From contig JACKCM010000005.1 in assembly GCA_020634035.1 (NCBI GenBank), positions 372,001-436,000 on the forward strand: a stretch of DNA of 64,000 nucleotides, written 5' to 3'. The position numbers were made by a program, and so were the translations under genes. Source of the stretch: Candidatus Obscuribacterales bacterium (lineage in GTDB: Bacteria; Cyanobacteriota; Vampirovibrionia; Obscuribacterales; Obscuribacteraceae). Under the pieces are notes generated by a model. That model ran no database searches. It was not told the origin of the DNA and saw nothing but the letters and a program-made list of their open reading frames with translations. This document shows positions 51,934 to 60,912 of this stretch, one piece after another. How positions within the stretch are numbered: position 1 is the first letter of the stretch; every line of letters starts with the position of its first letter.

Positions 51934-53319
51934 TTACTCTTCGCCGAAGAGGTCTTCTTTCCACCATCCCGGTTTTGTCTCGGTTATCGGAATCGCTCGC
52001 CAGGCTCCGCTTATTTCGCTCGATTCTTCCTGGGGACTTGCCTGGTTCCGAATCTTTGCCAGAGCGGCTTCGAGATTGGCGATGGCGTTCTTGAGCTTGA
52101 TCGTCTCTTGATGGGTCTCTCCGAGCAGTCTCTTTTTGACCGGCAGCGCTTTTTGATAGCATTCACCGGCTCGCTCGTGTTTATCCTGGACATGATAGAG
52201 GGTGCCCAGGTTGTGCCAGGCGTTGGCTAGCTCGAGAGAGCCTTCACCATAGGCCTTCTTATAGATGTCTACACAGGAACTGGCCAGGGTCTCGGCCCGG
52301 GCATAATCTTTGATCGTATAGTAGCAGCGGGCCAGATCGCTTTTGATGGCACCTACCAGGGCGTGTTCAGGTCCCAGGGCTCTGGCTTTTATCTCAAGAG
52401 ACTCCTCTAGATAGACCGTGGCCTCTTGATAGTTGTACTCCCTGGTATGAATCTTTGCCATACTCTCCAGGGCATAACAATAGTCCGGTGTCAGCCGGGC
52501 ATCTGCCGAGGTTCTATCGATGAATTCTTGAAATAGAGCCCGGGCTTGTTCATTGTTTCCGGATGCCAGTGCCGTATCGGCCTCTATTTTTAGAGTATTG
52601 AGGTCGATTTCCCCTTTTTTTATCTGGGGAACAGCCGCATTCGGCTGAGCATTTTGAGTGGCCGGGTTGAAGGTGGGATGGTTTGTCGATGAGCCCATCA
52701 AGTGGCTGAGGGTTCGGAATGCCCCGGATTGTTGACTGTGATCTACATTTTGAGCCGGGCTCTGGATTTTTTTCTGGGGACCGGTGGTGAATCCGGCTCT
52801 GAAAGCAGGGATTCCACCCAGGCTGGCTCCACCGTCTTTCTTGCGAATACCCCTGAGCTGATCAGCTTCGTCTTTTCTGCCCAGTGATTCTAGAACCATG
52901 GCGAACTCATTGAGCAGGGTTTTTACCCTGGGTTCGCTGGAACCAAGTACCCTCGAATTGACAGCCAGGGCACGTCTATAAAGCCTTTCAGCCTCTTCCA
53001 GATTTTTGTTAGTCTTGGCCAGCATGGCCAGATTGGCGAGGATACTGGCCAGCTCGTCGGCGTTTTCTCCCAGCGCTTCTTCGTATATGGCCAGCGCCCT
53101 GTATCCATAGCTGGCAGCGTCTTGCAGCTTTCCTCTCAGGAGCAGAAATTCGCACAATCTATCGAGGGTCAATGCCAGTCTCTGGTCATTGGGACCAAGC
53201 GCTTCAGCCTCTTCTACCGCCACCATCCAGGTGTGCTCGGCATAGTCGTATTTGTTCTCTTGCTGGGCCTTTACGGCTTCATCGAACTTTTCTTTCCATT
53301 CCTGTTCGTTATCAAACAT
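51934..53319 (-). CDS. TPR protein (kinesin-light-chain type), cytoplasmic
   Basis: 461 residues. Two TPR blocks, about 20-150 and 240-430 (AEHTWMVAVEEAEALGPNDQ, LAMLAKTNKNLEEAERLYRR, NAWHNLGTLYHVQDKHERAG), separated by a Gln/Asn/Pro linker. No signal or membrane segment, though the repeats resemble those of the membrane TPR protein at 15.5 kb. Likely scaffold; partner unknown. Confidence 0.85.
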   Translation of the reverse strand: MFDNEQEWKEKFDEAVKAQQENKYDYAEHTWMVAVEEAEALGPNDQRLALTLDRLCEFLLLRGKLQDAASYGYRALAIYEEALGENADELASILANLAMLAKTNKNLEEAERLYRRALAVNSRVLGSSEPRVKTLLNEFAMVLESLGRKDEADQLRGIRKKDGGASLGGIPAFRAGFTTGPQKKIQSPAQNVDHSQQSGAFRTLSHLMGSSTNHPTFNPATQNAQPNAAVPQIKKGEIDLNTLKIEADTALASGNNEQARALFQEFIDRTSADARLTPDYCYALESMAKIHTREYNYQEATVYLEESLEIKARALGPEHALVGAIKSDLARCYYTIKDYARAETLASSCVDIYKKAYGEGSLELANAWHNLGTLYHVQDKHERAGECYQKALPVKKRLLGETHQETIKLKNAIANLEAALAKIRNQASPQEESSEISGAWRAIPITETKPGWWKEDLFGEE

Positions 53320-53404
53320 CGGCTTTTACTAAGGCAAAATCACAATCCCTCTGGATGGATGTGACGGAGTGAATTCAAGCTGCCAATTCTCTCATGCCCA
53401 ATAT

Positions 53405-54937
53405 TTAGCCGTAGGCAACCAGGGCCATGATAAAAGTGCAGCTATTCCACAGGCAATGGGCCACCATGGAAGGCACCAGGCTCCTGGTTTTTTCCAGGAT
53501 AAAGGCGAAAAGAAAGCCCAGACAGAAAAGCTGGAGGGCTCCACCCAGATCCAGATGAATGACCGAGAAAACAGCAGCGCTGATAACCAGGGAGGGAAAT
53601 ATGCTGAACTTTCGACGCAACGAAGTATAGAGAAAACCGCGGAATAATAGCTCCTCGATCAACCCGGGCAGCACTCCAAGCGCGAAGATGAAGAGTACTA
53701 TGCCCAGGGGATTGGCCTCTTTGGCTGCGGCCATGACCACGGCGACGATGGGGTTGTCGGAGCCCTGGGAGCCAAGTTTCGTCGATATGTAGACAGATAA
53801 GACCACCAGCGGTATGCAGGCATACCAGGTCAGGATACCGGCGGTGACCAGTTTAAAAATGCCGCGATTCTCTACCTTCAGTCTTAACTTCAGGCTCTCG
53901 AAGAAAGGTAGTTTATTGGGACGGATTGCCAGCAGCCAGATGAGCAGGATCGAGGGCAGGTTCTGAAAGAGATAGAGCCCGGCAGTGAGAAGCGCGATGG
54001 CTATTACACCGTGCTCCGAAGCGATATTAGCCATCTGGGAAGCGATGCTCTTCAAAGGCACTGACAGGAGAAACTCTATTGATAGCCAGCCGATGAAGAC
54101 TCCGTATACGGCTTTACCGGACCAGTCGGAAGGCGCTCTTATCAGCTTGAGACCGTTCTCGTCGGTGGGTTTTCTCGGAAGGAAGAAAAGCTGAATGAAG
54201 ATAATGATGGCGCCCACGAGGAAGCAGAGAACAGCGGCAATACCGAAGGCGCCCAGACGCGCCATGTAATAGACATAGCGTTCATGGAAATCGGCATGCA
54301 TCTCTTTGAACTGCTTCGTCCTACCCGCATTTTTGACGAGCTGCATGGTGACGATTTCACGATACCATCCGGCGGAGACGTCTTGGTCGGCAATTTTGCG
54401 GAGCGCGTCATAGTCCGAACTCTTCACCTTCTTAGTCACATAGACGGCTTCTAGTAAACGGGCCAGCTCTTCTGCTTTCTTGGCTCGTTCACCGTCTACG
54501 GCGCGAAGCTGTTTGAGAGGTTTCTTGACGCTTTTGCCCTGGTCTCCGTAGAGAATAATCTGCTTGGTGAGAAGGGTGGTGGATTTGGGAGCGGATTCCA
54601 CCGCTTCGCCGAGAAGCTCTTCGGCTTCTTTGTAGAACTGCTCTTTAGGGCTCTCCATCTTCTCTTTCAATGAAGGCATGGAAGGCATATAGCTTTCCAT
54701 GGCAATATAGCCCGAGCTCATCTTTAAATAGAGTTCGGCTCGGTCTGCCCTGGTATATGCCAGATTGGCGTTCGCCCGGCTGAGGATGCCGCGGTAGGCT
54801 TGCAACAGCACAAAGGCGGTGGCATAGACCAGAAGGACCTGGATGACCACTTTCTTCTTGTCGTCTTTTAGATAGACCGCCAGGGCAGCCAGCACGATGA
54901 ATCCCAAAAGCCAGGCGTAGTAAATGAGGTCTTCCAA
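53405..54937 (-). CDS. CPBP-family intramembrane metalloprotease
   Basis: 510 residues from a TTG with AAAAGGA six nt upstream. An N-terminal region with a helical, partly coiled insertion (about 55-220) and a transmembrane block from about 225. The protease (Abi/CPBP) motifs are EELLFRG (EExxxR), FSVIHLD (FxxxH) and HCLWNS (HxxxN). Related to Rce1, MroQ and bacteriocin self-immunity proteins. The long N-terminal part is unusual for the family and may be a substrate or sensor domain. A hairpin (54953-54988) lies right before the ribosome site. Confidence 0.88.
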   Translation of the reverse strand: MEDLIYYAWLLGFIVLAALAVYLKDDKKKVVIQVLLVYATAFVLLQAYRGILSRANANLAYTRADRAELYLKMSSGYIAMESYMPSMPSLKEKMESPKEQFYKEAEELLGEAVESAPKSTTLLTKQIILYGDQGKSVKKPLKQLRAVDGERAKKAEELARLLEAVYVTKKVKSSDYDALRKIADQDVSAGWYREIVTMQLVKNAGRTKQFKEMHADFHERYVYYMARLGAFGIAAVLCFLVGAIIIFIQLFFLPRKPTDENGLKLIRAPSDWSGKAVYGVFIGWLSIEFLLSVPLKSIASQMANIASEHGVIAIALLTAGLYLFQNLPSILLIWLLAIRPNKLPFFESLKLRLKVENRGIFKLVTAGILTWYACIPLVVLSVYISTKLGSQGSDNPIVAVVMAAAKEANPLGIVLFIFALGVLPGLIEELLFRGFLYTSLRRKFSIFPSLVISAAVFSVIHLDLGGALQLFCLGFLFAFILEKTRSLVPSMVAHCLWNSCTFIMALVAYG

Positions 54938-54952
54938 AATCGGTCCTTTTCA

Positions 54953-54988
54953 CGGGGAGCTAAAGAATTCTAGTATATAGCTTCCCCG
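54953..54988 (-). promoter_or_regulatory. Hairpin in the CPBP leader
   Basis: cggggagcta / tagc-t-ttccccg: a stem of about 10 bp with one bulge, ending about 10 nt from the AAAAGGA ribosome site. Could affect translation or end the upstream transcript; no T-run. Confidence 0.35.
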
Positions 54989-55072
54989 ACGGATAAAGTT
55001 AGCCGCCGGAACTTAGTTATTTCAAGACTCAAAGATTCTACGATTCTAGGATTTTAGGCTGGCTGAGCAGTC

Positions 55073-55390
55073 TTAGCCGCCGCCGCCGTCACCGCCGCCC
55101 CAGAAGCTGGAGCCGAATTCGCCCAGTTCTCCGAAGCCGCTGAACTCTCCGAAATCACCCAGGTTGTCCATACCACCAAATTCTGTGGTTCGGTCGTGGA
55201 GGAAATCGTCATCATGATCCGGATAATAGCCAGGGTCGCTACGGGGGACCTGGTCCGGGTAATAGCCCCAGGGAAACATCCTGGAAAGTTGTTTCCTTCT
55301 CAAGAATCGGGGCAACTTGACCACGCCGAGCCCGATGAGGACCAGTGCGCAGAATATTAGTTCGGTTAGAACGATGTTGTCCCAGTTCAT
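55073..55390 (-). CDS. Small membrane protein with Gly/Asp/Tyr-rich tail
   Basis: 105 residues. One transmembrane helix (about 5-25, NIVLTELIFCALVLIGLGVV), a basic stop-transfer RRKQLSR, then a low-complexity tail with repeated YYPD and FGEFG/GELGEFG units, ending in WGGGDGGGG. Such tails occur in proteins that self-associate, but no family is recognised. Sits 135 bp upstream of the CPBP gene on the same strand. Confidence 0.65.
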   Translation of the reverse strand: MNWDNIVLTELIFCALVLIGLGVVKLPRFLRRKQLSRMFPWGYYPDQVPRSDPGYYPDHDDDFLHDRTTEFGGMDNLGDFGEFSGFGELGEFGSSFWGGGDGGGG

Positions 55391-55498
55391 GATATTGCTT
55401 CCATAGCTCGGTTTGTAGCCGATGGAGCCTCGAGGGCTTTTCTATGGATTCAATTATGAGGACCTGAAATTAAGAAGTCAACGGCTTCAGTGGGAGAA

Positions 55499-55705
55499 TT
55501 ACTCATTATCCGTGAGCAAAGCCACTTTCTGGTTGCCGACGGTACTCACTGACATTTGAGGGCTCTGGGTACGCTTGAAGTTCTCGATGTATCTTCGAAG
55601 GGCTTCTCTAATAAGGTCGGATCTGGTTCTATGCTCGACCTGGGCGACAAAATCTATCTGTTCAAGTAATCCTGGGGGTAATGCAACGAGTACTTTCTTA
55701 GGCAT
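55499..55705 (-). CDS. Ribbon-helix-helix (CopG-like) DNA-binding protein
   Basis: 68 residues. KVLVALPPGLLEQIDFVAQV forms the ribbon and first helix, then HRTRSDLIREALRRYIENF the second helix, the standard RHH fold. These are usually antitoxins or small repressors. No toxin gene follows (next gene is 108 bp away and is the Gly-rich protein), so it may be an orphan regulator. Confidence 0.8.
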   Translation of the reverse strand: MPKKVLVALPPGLLEQIDFVAQVEHRTRSDLIREALRRYIENFKRTQSPQMSVSTVGNQKVALLTDNE

Positions 55706-56089
55706 GCGACAACCTTGCTTTTGAACGATTATGGGTACAACAAAAGGAAATTTTTACGAAACCACGCAAGCCCATAGACGTTCGCAAGTTCTCCGTCTAT
55801 TCTAGGCGTAACCGAAAGGTTCCAGGGTATGAATTTACAACTATCAGGCAATTTTTTAAAGGGCTGAAACGCCCATAAATAGCAGAGACTGTAGATTCTT
55901 ATATAAAAGGATTTTTGGAATGTCCTAAACCCTGTCCTGTCGAGACCTGCACTATAAGTGGTTTTCAGAAGGACCAATTCTAGAGGGTTTATAGAATCGT
56001 TGTAAATTGATAAAAAGACTTGACCTTTTTGATCTTCCGAAAACATGTAATTATGCGAGTCTTCTGCGTATACAAAGTGTTATAGAAGT
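55706..56089. other. 384-bp region before selD
   Basis: More AT-rich than neighbouring genes. A 105-codon minus-strand ORF (55729-56046) has no ribosome site and no family; I treat it as chance. gggc-tgaaac-gccc gives a small hairpin near 55860. A TTGACC at 56020 may be the -35 of selD, but no good -10 follows at standard spacing. No tRNA-like fold found. Confidence 0.4.
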
Positions 56090-57166
56090 ATGAATGAAAG
56101 TTTTGATAATGACGTTCCCAAGTTGACCGCCCGGGTGAAAGCCGGTGGCTGTGCGGCTAAGCTCGGTTCTGCCGAGTTGCAATCTATATTAGCCAAAGTG
56201 CCGGTGATTCAATCGCCACAACTGATTGCAGGTATGGAAGGCTTTGAAGACGCTGCTGTTTACAAAATTTCAGATGATCTTGCAATCGTCGAGACGATAG
56301 ATTTTTTTCCTCCCCTGGTAGATGATCCATTTCTTTTTGGTCAGATAGCGGCTGCTAATGCGCTGTCTGATGTATATGCCATGGGGGCGAAGCCGATACT
56401 CGCTTTGAATGTTCTCTGCTTTCCGACCTGCGATTACCCCATGTCGGTCCTGGAAGAAATTTTGAAAGGCGGGGCTTCCAAAGTGGAGGAAAGTGGCGCC
56501 AGCCTTGCCGGTGGCCATTCGATCCAGGCAACTGATCCGGTATACGGCCTGGCTGTGACCGGACTGGTTCATCCCGATAGAGTGCTCACCAATGGTGGTG
56601 CCAGGGCGTCAGATGTGCTTGTGCTTACCAAGAAGATCGGCAGCGGTGTTTCGCTTCTTGGATTGAAAGGAGAAGAGCTGGAGCCGGGTTCGCAGAAAGA
56701 GCTCTTCGAGAGCTTGACTGCTTTGAACGATCAAGCTTGTGGTATTGCGCTTCGCTATCCTGTCAACGGCATGACCGACATAACCGGTTTCGGGTTGGCA
56801 GGACATCTTCTCGAGATGGCAAAGTCGAGCAAACTGGCAGTGGAGCTGAATATAGACAGGGTGCCCTTTTTCTCTCAGGCGGTGGAGCTGGCCGGTCAGG
56901 GTTTTGTCCCGGCAGGAGCATATGGAAACCGACAGTCTTTCTCAGATTTTATTACCTATATAAAGGATGTGAATCTGGAGCTTCAGGATCTGATCTTCGA
57001 CCCCCAGACTTCAGGGGGGCTTTTGATGGCGTTACCTGAGGGGGAAGCGGAGGCGCTTCTGAAGGAGCTTGGTGAAGCAGGAATCGTGGCTGCTTGTGTC
57101 GGACGTATGCATGAACCGCAATCTGAGGGCTTCGGCAAAGAAGCCGGTCAGCTTTTTGTAGTATGA
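56090..57166 (+). CDS. selD: Selenide, water dikinase SelD (cysteine form)
   Basis: 358 residues. Makes selenophosphate from selenide and ATP. Active-site Cys21 and Lys24 in GGCAAK (E. coli: Cys17, Lys20); no in-frame TGA, so not a selenoprotein. ATP-binding: GFEDAAVYKI, TIDFFPPLVDDPFLFGQIAA, NALSDVYAMGA, MTDITGFGLAGHLLEMA, DPQTSGGLL. Next gene is the selenium protein YedF. No selA, selB, tRNA-Sec or ybbB is in the window. Confidence 0.95.
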   Translation: MNESFDNDVPKLTARVKAGGCAAKLGSAELQSILAKVPVIQSPQLIAGMEGFEDAAVYKISDDLAIVETIDFFPPLVDDPFLFGQIAAANALSDVYAMGAKPILALNVLCFPTCDYPMSVLEEILKGGASKVEESGASLAGGHSIQATDPVYGLAVTGLVHPDRVLTNGGARASDVLVLTKKIGSGVSLLGLKGEELEPGSQKELFESLTALNDQACGIALRYPVNGMTDITGFGLAGHLLEMAKSSKLAVELNIDRVPFFSQAVELAGQGFVPAGAYGNRQSFSDFITYIKDVNLELQDLIFDPQTSGGLLMALPEGEAEALLKELGEAGIVAACVGRMHEPQSEGFGKEAGQLFVV

Positions 57167-57186
57167 GTTTTTAAAGGAGCATTATC

Positions 57187-57798
57187 TTGAGCGATGAAAT
57201 CGACCTGCGTGGTCTGGTCTGTCCAGAGCCGGTTCTGAGAACCAAGAAGTTGATTGATGATGAAAGTCTCAAGCAGATAACAGTGCTGGTCGAGACCGAG
57301 ATCAATGTCAAAAACTTAGAGAGACTGGCGCACTCGAAGAGTATTGATCTGACCAGCGCGAAGGAAGGCGATCACTACAAGGTTGTTTTGCGGCGCGGTG
57401 AAAGCCTGGTGCAAGAAACGGTTGCAGCGACGAAACCCCGAGAAGACAGGGTCGATGAGGCTGTCGGTACGGTTGTCTTTCTGGGCAAGAATACTTTCGG
57501 CGAAGGAGATCCGGATTTCTCCAGCAGCCTGCTCAATGTTTTTCTGCAAACAATCTATGACTCCGGGCATCGTCCCCGGGCGATTCTAATGGCAAACAGC
57601 GGAGTCAAACTGATGGCGAGAGACTGTAGTGTCAGACCTGTATTGCAGCAGTTTGAAGAGGCCGGATGCGATGTTTTCGCCTGTGGTCTCTGTGTGGAAT
57701 TTTATGGACTGAAAGAGGACGTTCCTGCTGAGAAGATAACGAACATGTTCTCTATCGTTGAATATATGATGACGGCCGATAAGGTGATAAGCCCTTAG
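57187..57798 (+). CDS. yedF: Selenium metabolism protein YedF
   Basis: 203 residues; TTG start with AAAGGAG spaced 7. N-terminal TusA/SirA-like domain with DLRGLVCPEPVLRTKKLI (Cys12), and a C-terminal DsrE-like domain with CDVFACGLCVEFYGL. This two-domain layout defines the YedF family found next to SelD. Its role is thought to be in handling selenium for SelD or for labile selenium cofactors. 20 bp after selD, same operon. Confidence 0.92.
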   Translation: MSDEIDLRGLVCPEPVLRTKKLIDDESLKQITVLVETEINVKNLERLAHSKSIDLTSAKEGDHYKVVLRRGESLVQETVAATKPREDRVDEAVGTVVFLGKNTFGEGDPDFSSSLLNVFLQTIYDSGHRPRAILMANSGVKLMARDCSVRPVLQQFEEAGCDVFACGLCVEFYGLKEDVPAEKITNMFSIVEYMMTADKVISP

Positions 57799-57947
57799 AG
57801 GTTGCGATTGTAGTCGCTCAAAAAGCCATCCTGATTGAGGATCTTGTAGAAGAACATCGACATGATCATGGTCATGATAATGATCGATACAATGATTAGC
57901 ATGGTCGCATCGTGCATCAAGTTCACGAGCTGAGCGAGAAATTCCAT
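57795..57947 (-). CDS. 50-residue membrane peptide
   Basis: ATG at 57947 with AGGTGG spaced 6 nt; the frame runs further upstream to 58022 without support. EFLAQLVNLMHDATM is an amphipathic start, followed by one Ile/Met-rich transmembrane helix (LIIVSIIIMTMIMSMFFYKI) and a short polar tail NQDGFLSDYNRNL. Convergent with yedF, 4-nt overlap. Function unknown; the composition fits a small subunit or regulator of a membrane complex. Confidence 0.55.
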   Translation of the reverse strand: MEFLAQLVNLMHDATMLIIVSIIIMTMIMSMFFYKILNQDGFLSDYNRNL

Positions 57948-58299
57948 ATGTGCCACCTGAAAAGGACTATTCAATAGTAACAGAAAGATAAAGATATGCA
58001 AATGAAAAGAGGCGGATGTCAAGCGGTGCGCGCTGTACGCGGGACTTTGAACGGCTCAGTCTAAAGTAAGCTCTGGTCTCGATTTTCGATGTTGAAAGAT
58101 TTTCAGCGGATTTTCTTTCATAGTCAAAATTGGATGTCCCGGGCGATGATTTCTTTCTCTGTATCGAGCGCTTTTTCATTAGAACAATGAATCTGGCAAG
58201 GGCTTTGAAGTCGACGAGAAATGTGGATTAGACACCGCAACTTTTCAATATTGCGGCTGTAATGTTATCGAGACCGGAAGAAAACGAGGTTCCGAATCG
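57948..58299. other. 352-bp region between the membrane peptide and the esterase gene
   Basis: Divergent spacer. Contains an inverted repeat at 58235-58256 and should hold both promoters. A minus-strand 70-codon frame here has no ribosome site and is not called. Confidence 0.4.
58235..58256. promoter_or_regulatory. Inverted repeat ccgcaa-N10-ttgcgg
   Basis: Perfect 6-bp arms with a 10-bp centre, 44 bp upstream of the esterase ATG. Size fits an operator for a dimeric regulator, or a weak hairpin. Confidence 0.35.
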
Positions 58300-59385
58300 A
58301 TGAGACTGACTAGATTGCTGAAATTCGAGAATTTGAAGAATCTGAAGATCTTGATCTGGCAGTCCGGTCTTCTCTTCTTTCTGCTTCTTCTTCTGGGCGC
58401 GGTTATTTCGTTCATATGCTCCCTGGATGCTGAAGCGCGTTCTCCAAAAGGCGGACTGTTCTCTCGCTGGAATGAGGCACGTTCAGGCTTTCGTTTTAAA
58501 AAGGGGAGCGGTTCAATGGAACAAAGAAAGCTTATGTCCGGAGGTATGGAGCGAGACTACCTGCTCTACTTGCCCACCGAAACCAGCAAATCGAACCCGC
58601 CTCGTGCTCTGGTGATTGCCTGTCATGGCGGTGGCGGCAATGCTCGCTCCATGGATCGCCTGTGCGGCGGACTGACCGCGCTTGCCGATCAAAAAGGTTT
58701 TATCGTCGCCTTTCCCGATGGCAGAGACAGACACTGGAACGATGGAAGAACCGTCAACTTGAACAATACAAGTGATGTCGATTTTATTGCCACCATGATC
58801 GATGCCCTTATTGCAGAAGGTCTTGTCGATCGCAGTCGGGTCTATTCCACTGGAATTTCAAATGGTGGTTTCTTCTCCCAGTATCTGGCCAAGAAAATTC
58901 CCGATAAGCTGGCTGCTGTAGCATCAGTAGCCGCCACACTGCCTGAGTTCTATTTGAAGATGAATAAGACAGCACCGGTGCCGGTGCTTTATATACTGGG
59001 CACTGAAGATCCCCTTGTTCCTTATAATGGTGGAGAAGTGGGAGGAAAGGTCTTGAAGAAAAAACGTGGTGTGGTAGTTCCTGCCGAAGATGCGCTTAAA
59101 TACTGGCTCAACAACAACGAAATCGCGCAGGTCGAGCCGGCCACGCGGCATCTCAACGGCGATGACAGGGCTATGACAATCGAAATTCGCGAGTATTCCG
59201 GCGGGGATGAAAGTCGAGATGTGAGCTTTTACAAGATTGTCGGAGGCGGTCATACCTGGCCCCAGGGCTGGCAGTATCTACCGGACTGGATAGTCGGCAA
59301 GACCAACCGCGAAATCAATGCCAATGAGGTGATCTGGGATTTCTTCTCGCGTCATCAGTTAAAGGCTGCCGGCAGCTTCAAATAG
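58300..59385 (+). CDS. Secreted PHB-depolymerase/LpqC-type esterase
   Basis: 361 residues. An N-terminal hydrophobic segment (about 20-45, IWQSGLLFFLLLLLGAVISF, then AEA) is a signal or anchor. Alpha/beta-hydrolase domain: oxyanion HGGGGN (109-114), nucleophile Ser187 (GISNGG), Asp237 (GTEDPLVPY), His318 (GGGHTWP). This is the feruloyl/acetyl-xylan esterase and PHB-depolymerase group. Substrate uncertain. Convergent with the PfkB gene, 27-nt overlap. Confidence 0.88.
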   Translation: MRLTRLLKFENLKNLKILIWQSGLLFFLLLLLGAVISFICSLDAEARSPKGGLFSRWNEARSGFRFKKGSGSMEQRKLMSGGMERDYLLYLPTETSKSNPPRALVIACHGGGGNARSMDRLCGGLTALADQKGFIVAFPDGRDRHWNDGRTVNLNNTSDVDFIATMIDALIAEGLVDRSRVYSTGISNGGFFSQYLAKKIPDKLAAVASVAATLPEFYLKMNKTAPVPVLYILGTEDPLVPYNGGEVGGKVLKKKRGVVVPAEDALKYWLNNNEIAQVEPATRHLNGDDRAMTIEIREYSGGDESRDVSFYKIVGGGHTWPQGWQYLPDWIVGKTNREINANEVIWDFFSRHQLKAAGSFK

Positions 59386-60480
59386 TTTTTCCACTTCCAT
59401 TCTGTCAGGCAAAGATGCGTGGGCACTGATACTGCGGGTAGTGAGCGCGCCCACGGCCGACCCGAATTTCCCTGCGTCGGCCAGGGCGGTGCCCTTTAGA
59501 TTTGAGACATGATCTTTCAACGACGCTTCCCTGCAACTTTCGAGAATATTGTGCAAAAATCCTGCCATATAGGCATCTCCTGCCCCTACTCCGGCAACGG
59601 TATCAACTCGAAAGACGTCGATAGAACGAGATTCTGTACTGGTCTTCAAAAGACTTCCTCTTTCTGCCAGGGTGACTATCAACACCGAGGGTTCAAAACG
59701 TTGAAACAGCGAGGTGGCAAGCTCTTCTATAACCGACAGGGGCAGTTGATCGAGAGCCCTCTCGGCACAGGCTTCGTGCCCGCTCGAGGGGGGATTGTCG
59801 TAGAGGTTGGTAATCTCTTCTGGAATAGACTCGAAGCTCTTATCCGGATTGATCTGGCGATTCCAGTAAATCAACTCCAGCAAATTGACTTTGATTATAT
59901 CTGCCAGGCTCATGGCGCGCTTCACTGAATCTTTTGCCTCTTTGCCCTCTCCGGTAGGGAAGCCTGCATCGAAGGAGATCACGATATCGCGCTCAGCTGC
60001 TTCTGTGAGCGCTTTAATAACAGCACTTCGGCGCGGGTCTGAAGTGAGCGAGATACCGGTGGCATGGATAAGATCCTTCCCTTCCAGTACTCGGTCCGTG
60101 ATCTCTGTTTCGGTAAGCTTCTGGGCAGCGTTACCGGAGGGCCAGTTCAAGAAGGTGTTGTCGTCATCCGCGGTGGTGAACACATAACACTGGGCGGTTG
60201 GATAATGCCCGTCCGTGATTATGTTCTCCACATCGACCCCTTCGTCAGTGAGAACTTTGAGCAGATACCTTCCCTGGACATCATCACCGACCTTGGCCAG
60301 AAGACTGCTTTTAGAACCCAGTCGACTCAAGCCGATGGCGACGTTGGCAGCATTGCCCCCCAGGGATTTTATAAAGCTCTCGGCTTCTATAAAGCCTGCA
60401 CCCCGGGTGGTGGAGATCCAGTCCACCACGAGCTCTCCTATAGCCATTGCCGATTTGGGAGTATTGCTTGATGTGCTCAC
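59359..60480 (-). CDS. PfkB-family carbohydrate kinase
   Basis: 373 residues, GTG start. GELVVDWIST, KSLGGNAANVAIGLSRLG (substrate side) and VDTVAGVGAGDAYMAGFL (ATP/catalytic base). The GAGD motif is preceded by three extra residues compared with the usual DTTGAGD. Closest to fructokinase and IolC-type kinases; sugar unknown. Last of an operon with an Fe-ADH and an SCP2 protein. Confidence 0.88.
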   Translation of the reverse strand: MSTSSNTPKSAMAIGELVVDWISTTRGAGFIEAESFIKSLGGNAANVAIGLSRLGSKSSLLAKVGDDVQGRYLLKVLTDEGVDVENIITDGHYPTAQCYVFTTADDDNTFLNWPSGNAAQKLTETEITDRVLEGKDLIHATGISLTSDPRRSAVIKALTEAAERDIVISFDAGFPTGEGKEAKDSVKRAMSLADIIKVNLLELIYWNRQINPDKSFESIPEEITNLYDNPPSSGHEACAERALDQLPLSVIEELATSLFQRFEPSVLIVTLAERGSLLKTSTESRSIDVFRVDTVAGVGAGDAYMAGFLHNILESCREASLKDHVSNLKGTALADAGKFGSAVGALTTRSISAHASLPDRMEVEKLFEAAGSL

Positions 60481-60504
60481 TGCTGAATTCCCGAGCTTGC
60501 CGCC

Positions 60505-60912
60505 TTAGAGATCTCGATTGAGAGTCGTTCTGACCACCGACGGGTATTTTTTGAATGCCGGTTTGATTGCGGGTAGCAGCGCCAGAGCCTTGTTCACAGG
60601 ACCTTTCGCCACCATCTTGCCGTTGAGCAGATACATCGGTACATTGACCTGGCCCATCCAGAACTTGTGGGCAACATCGGCTTGCATGAACATCTCTACC
60701 ACCGGCTGCTTTACGCAATCACCCCATTCTATGACCATGTTCTCGCCATCGGAACAGTCGATGGTTATCTGCCCATCAGGTTCTTTGTAGTGAAAACGCA
60801 CAATCAACTTGGAATCTAACAACGGACTGCTTATTTTGGAGTCATCGGCTATGGTTACCCAGAGCTCTTTCATTACCGTTCCCAGTTCATCCGAGTCGTT
60901 AAAAAATGGCAT
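60505..60912 (-). CDS. SCP2 sterol-transfer-like protein
   Basis: 135 residues. Pattern LIVRFHYKEPDGQITIDC...VVEMFMQADVAHKFWMGQVN, LLNGKMVAKGPVNKALALLP fits the SCP2 fold, a lipid-binding pocket used in bacteria for acyl or lipid substrates. ATG overlaps the Fe-ADH stop (TGATG). A lipid carrier in an operon with an alcohol dehydrogenase suggests delivery of a lipid alcohol or aldehyde. Confidence 0.75.
   Translation of the reverse strand: MPFFNDSDELGTVMKELWVTIADDSKISSPLLDSKLIVRFHYKEPDGQITIDCSDGENMVIEWGDCVKQPVVEMFMQADVAHKFWMGQVNVPMYLLNGKMVAKGPVNKALALLPAIKPAFKKYPSVVRTTLNRDL

Noticed and set aside
55499..55705. Toxin-antitoxin pair with the RHH protein
   Set aside because: No toxin-like ORF of suitable size next to it on the same strand.
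55729..56046. 105-codon minus-strand frame before selD
   Set aside because: No ribosome site, no recognisable domain, AT-rich composition unlike true genes here.
56090..57166. SelD as a selenoprotein
   Set aside because: Active site is Cys (TGT) and no in-frame TGA exists before the stop.
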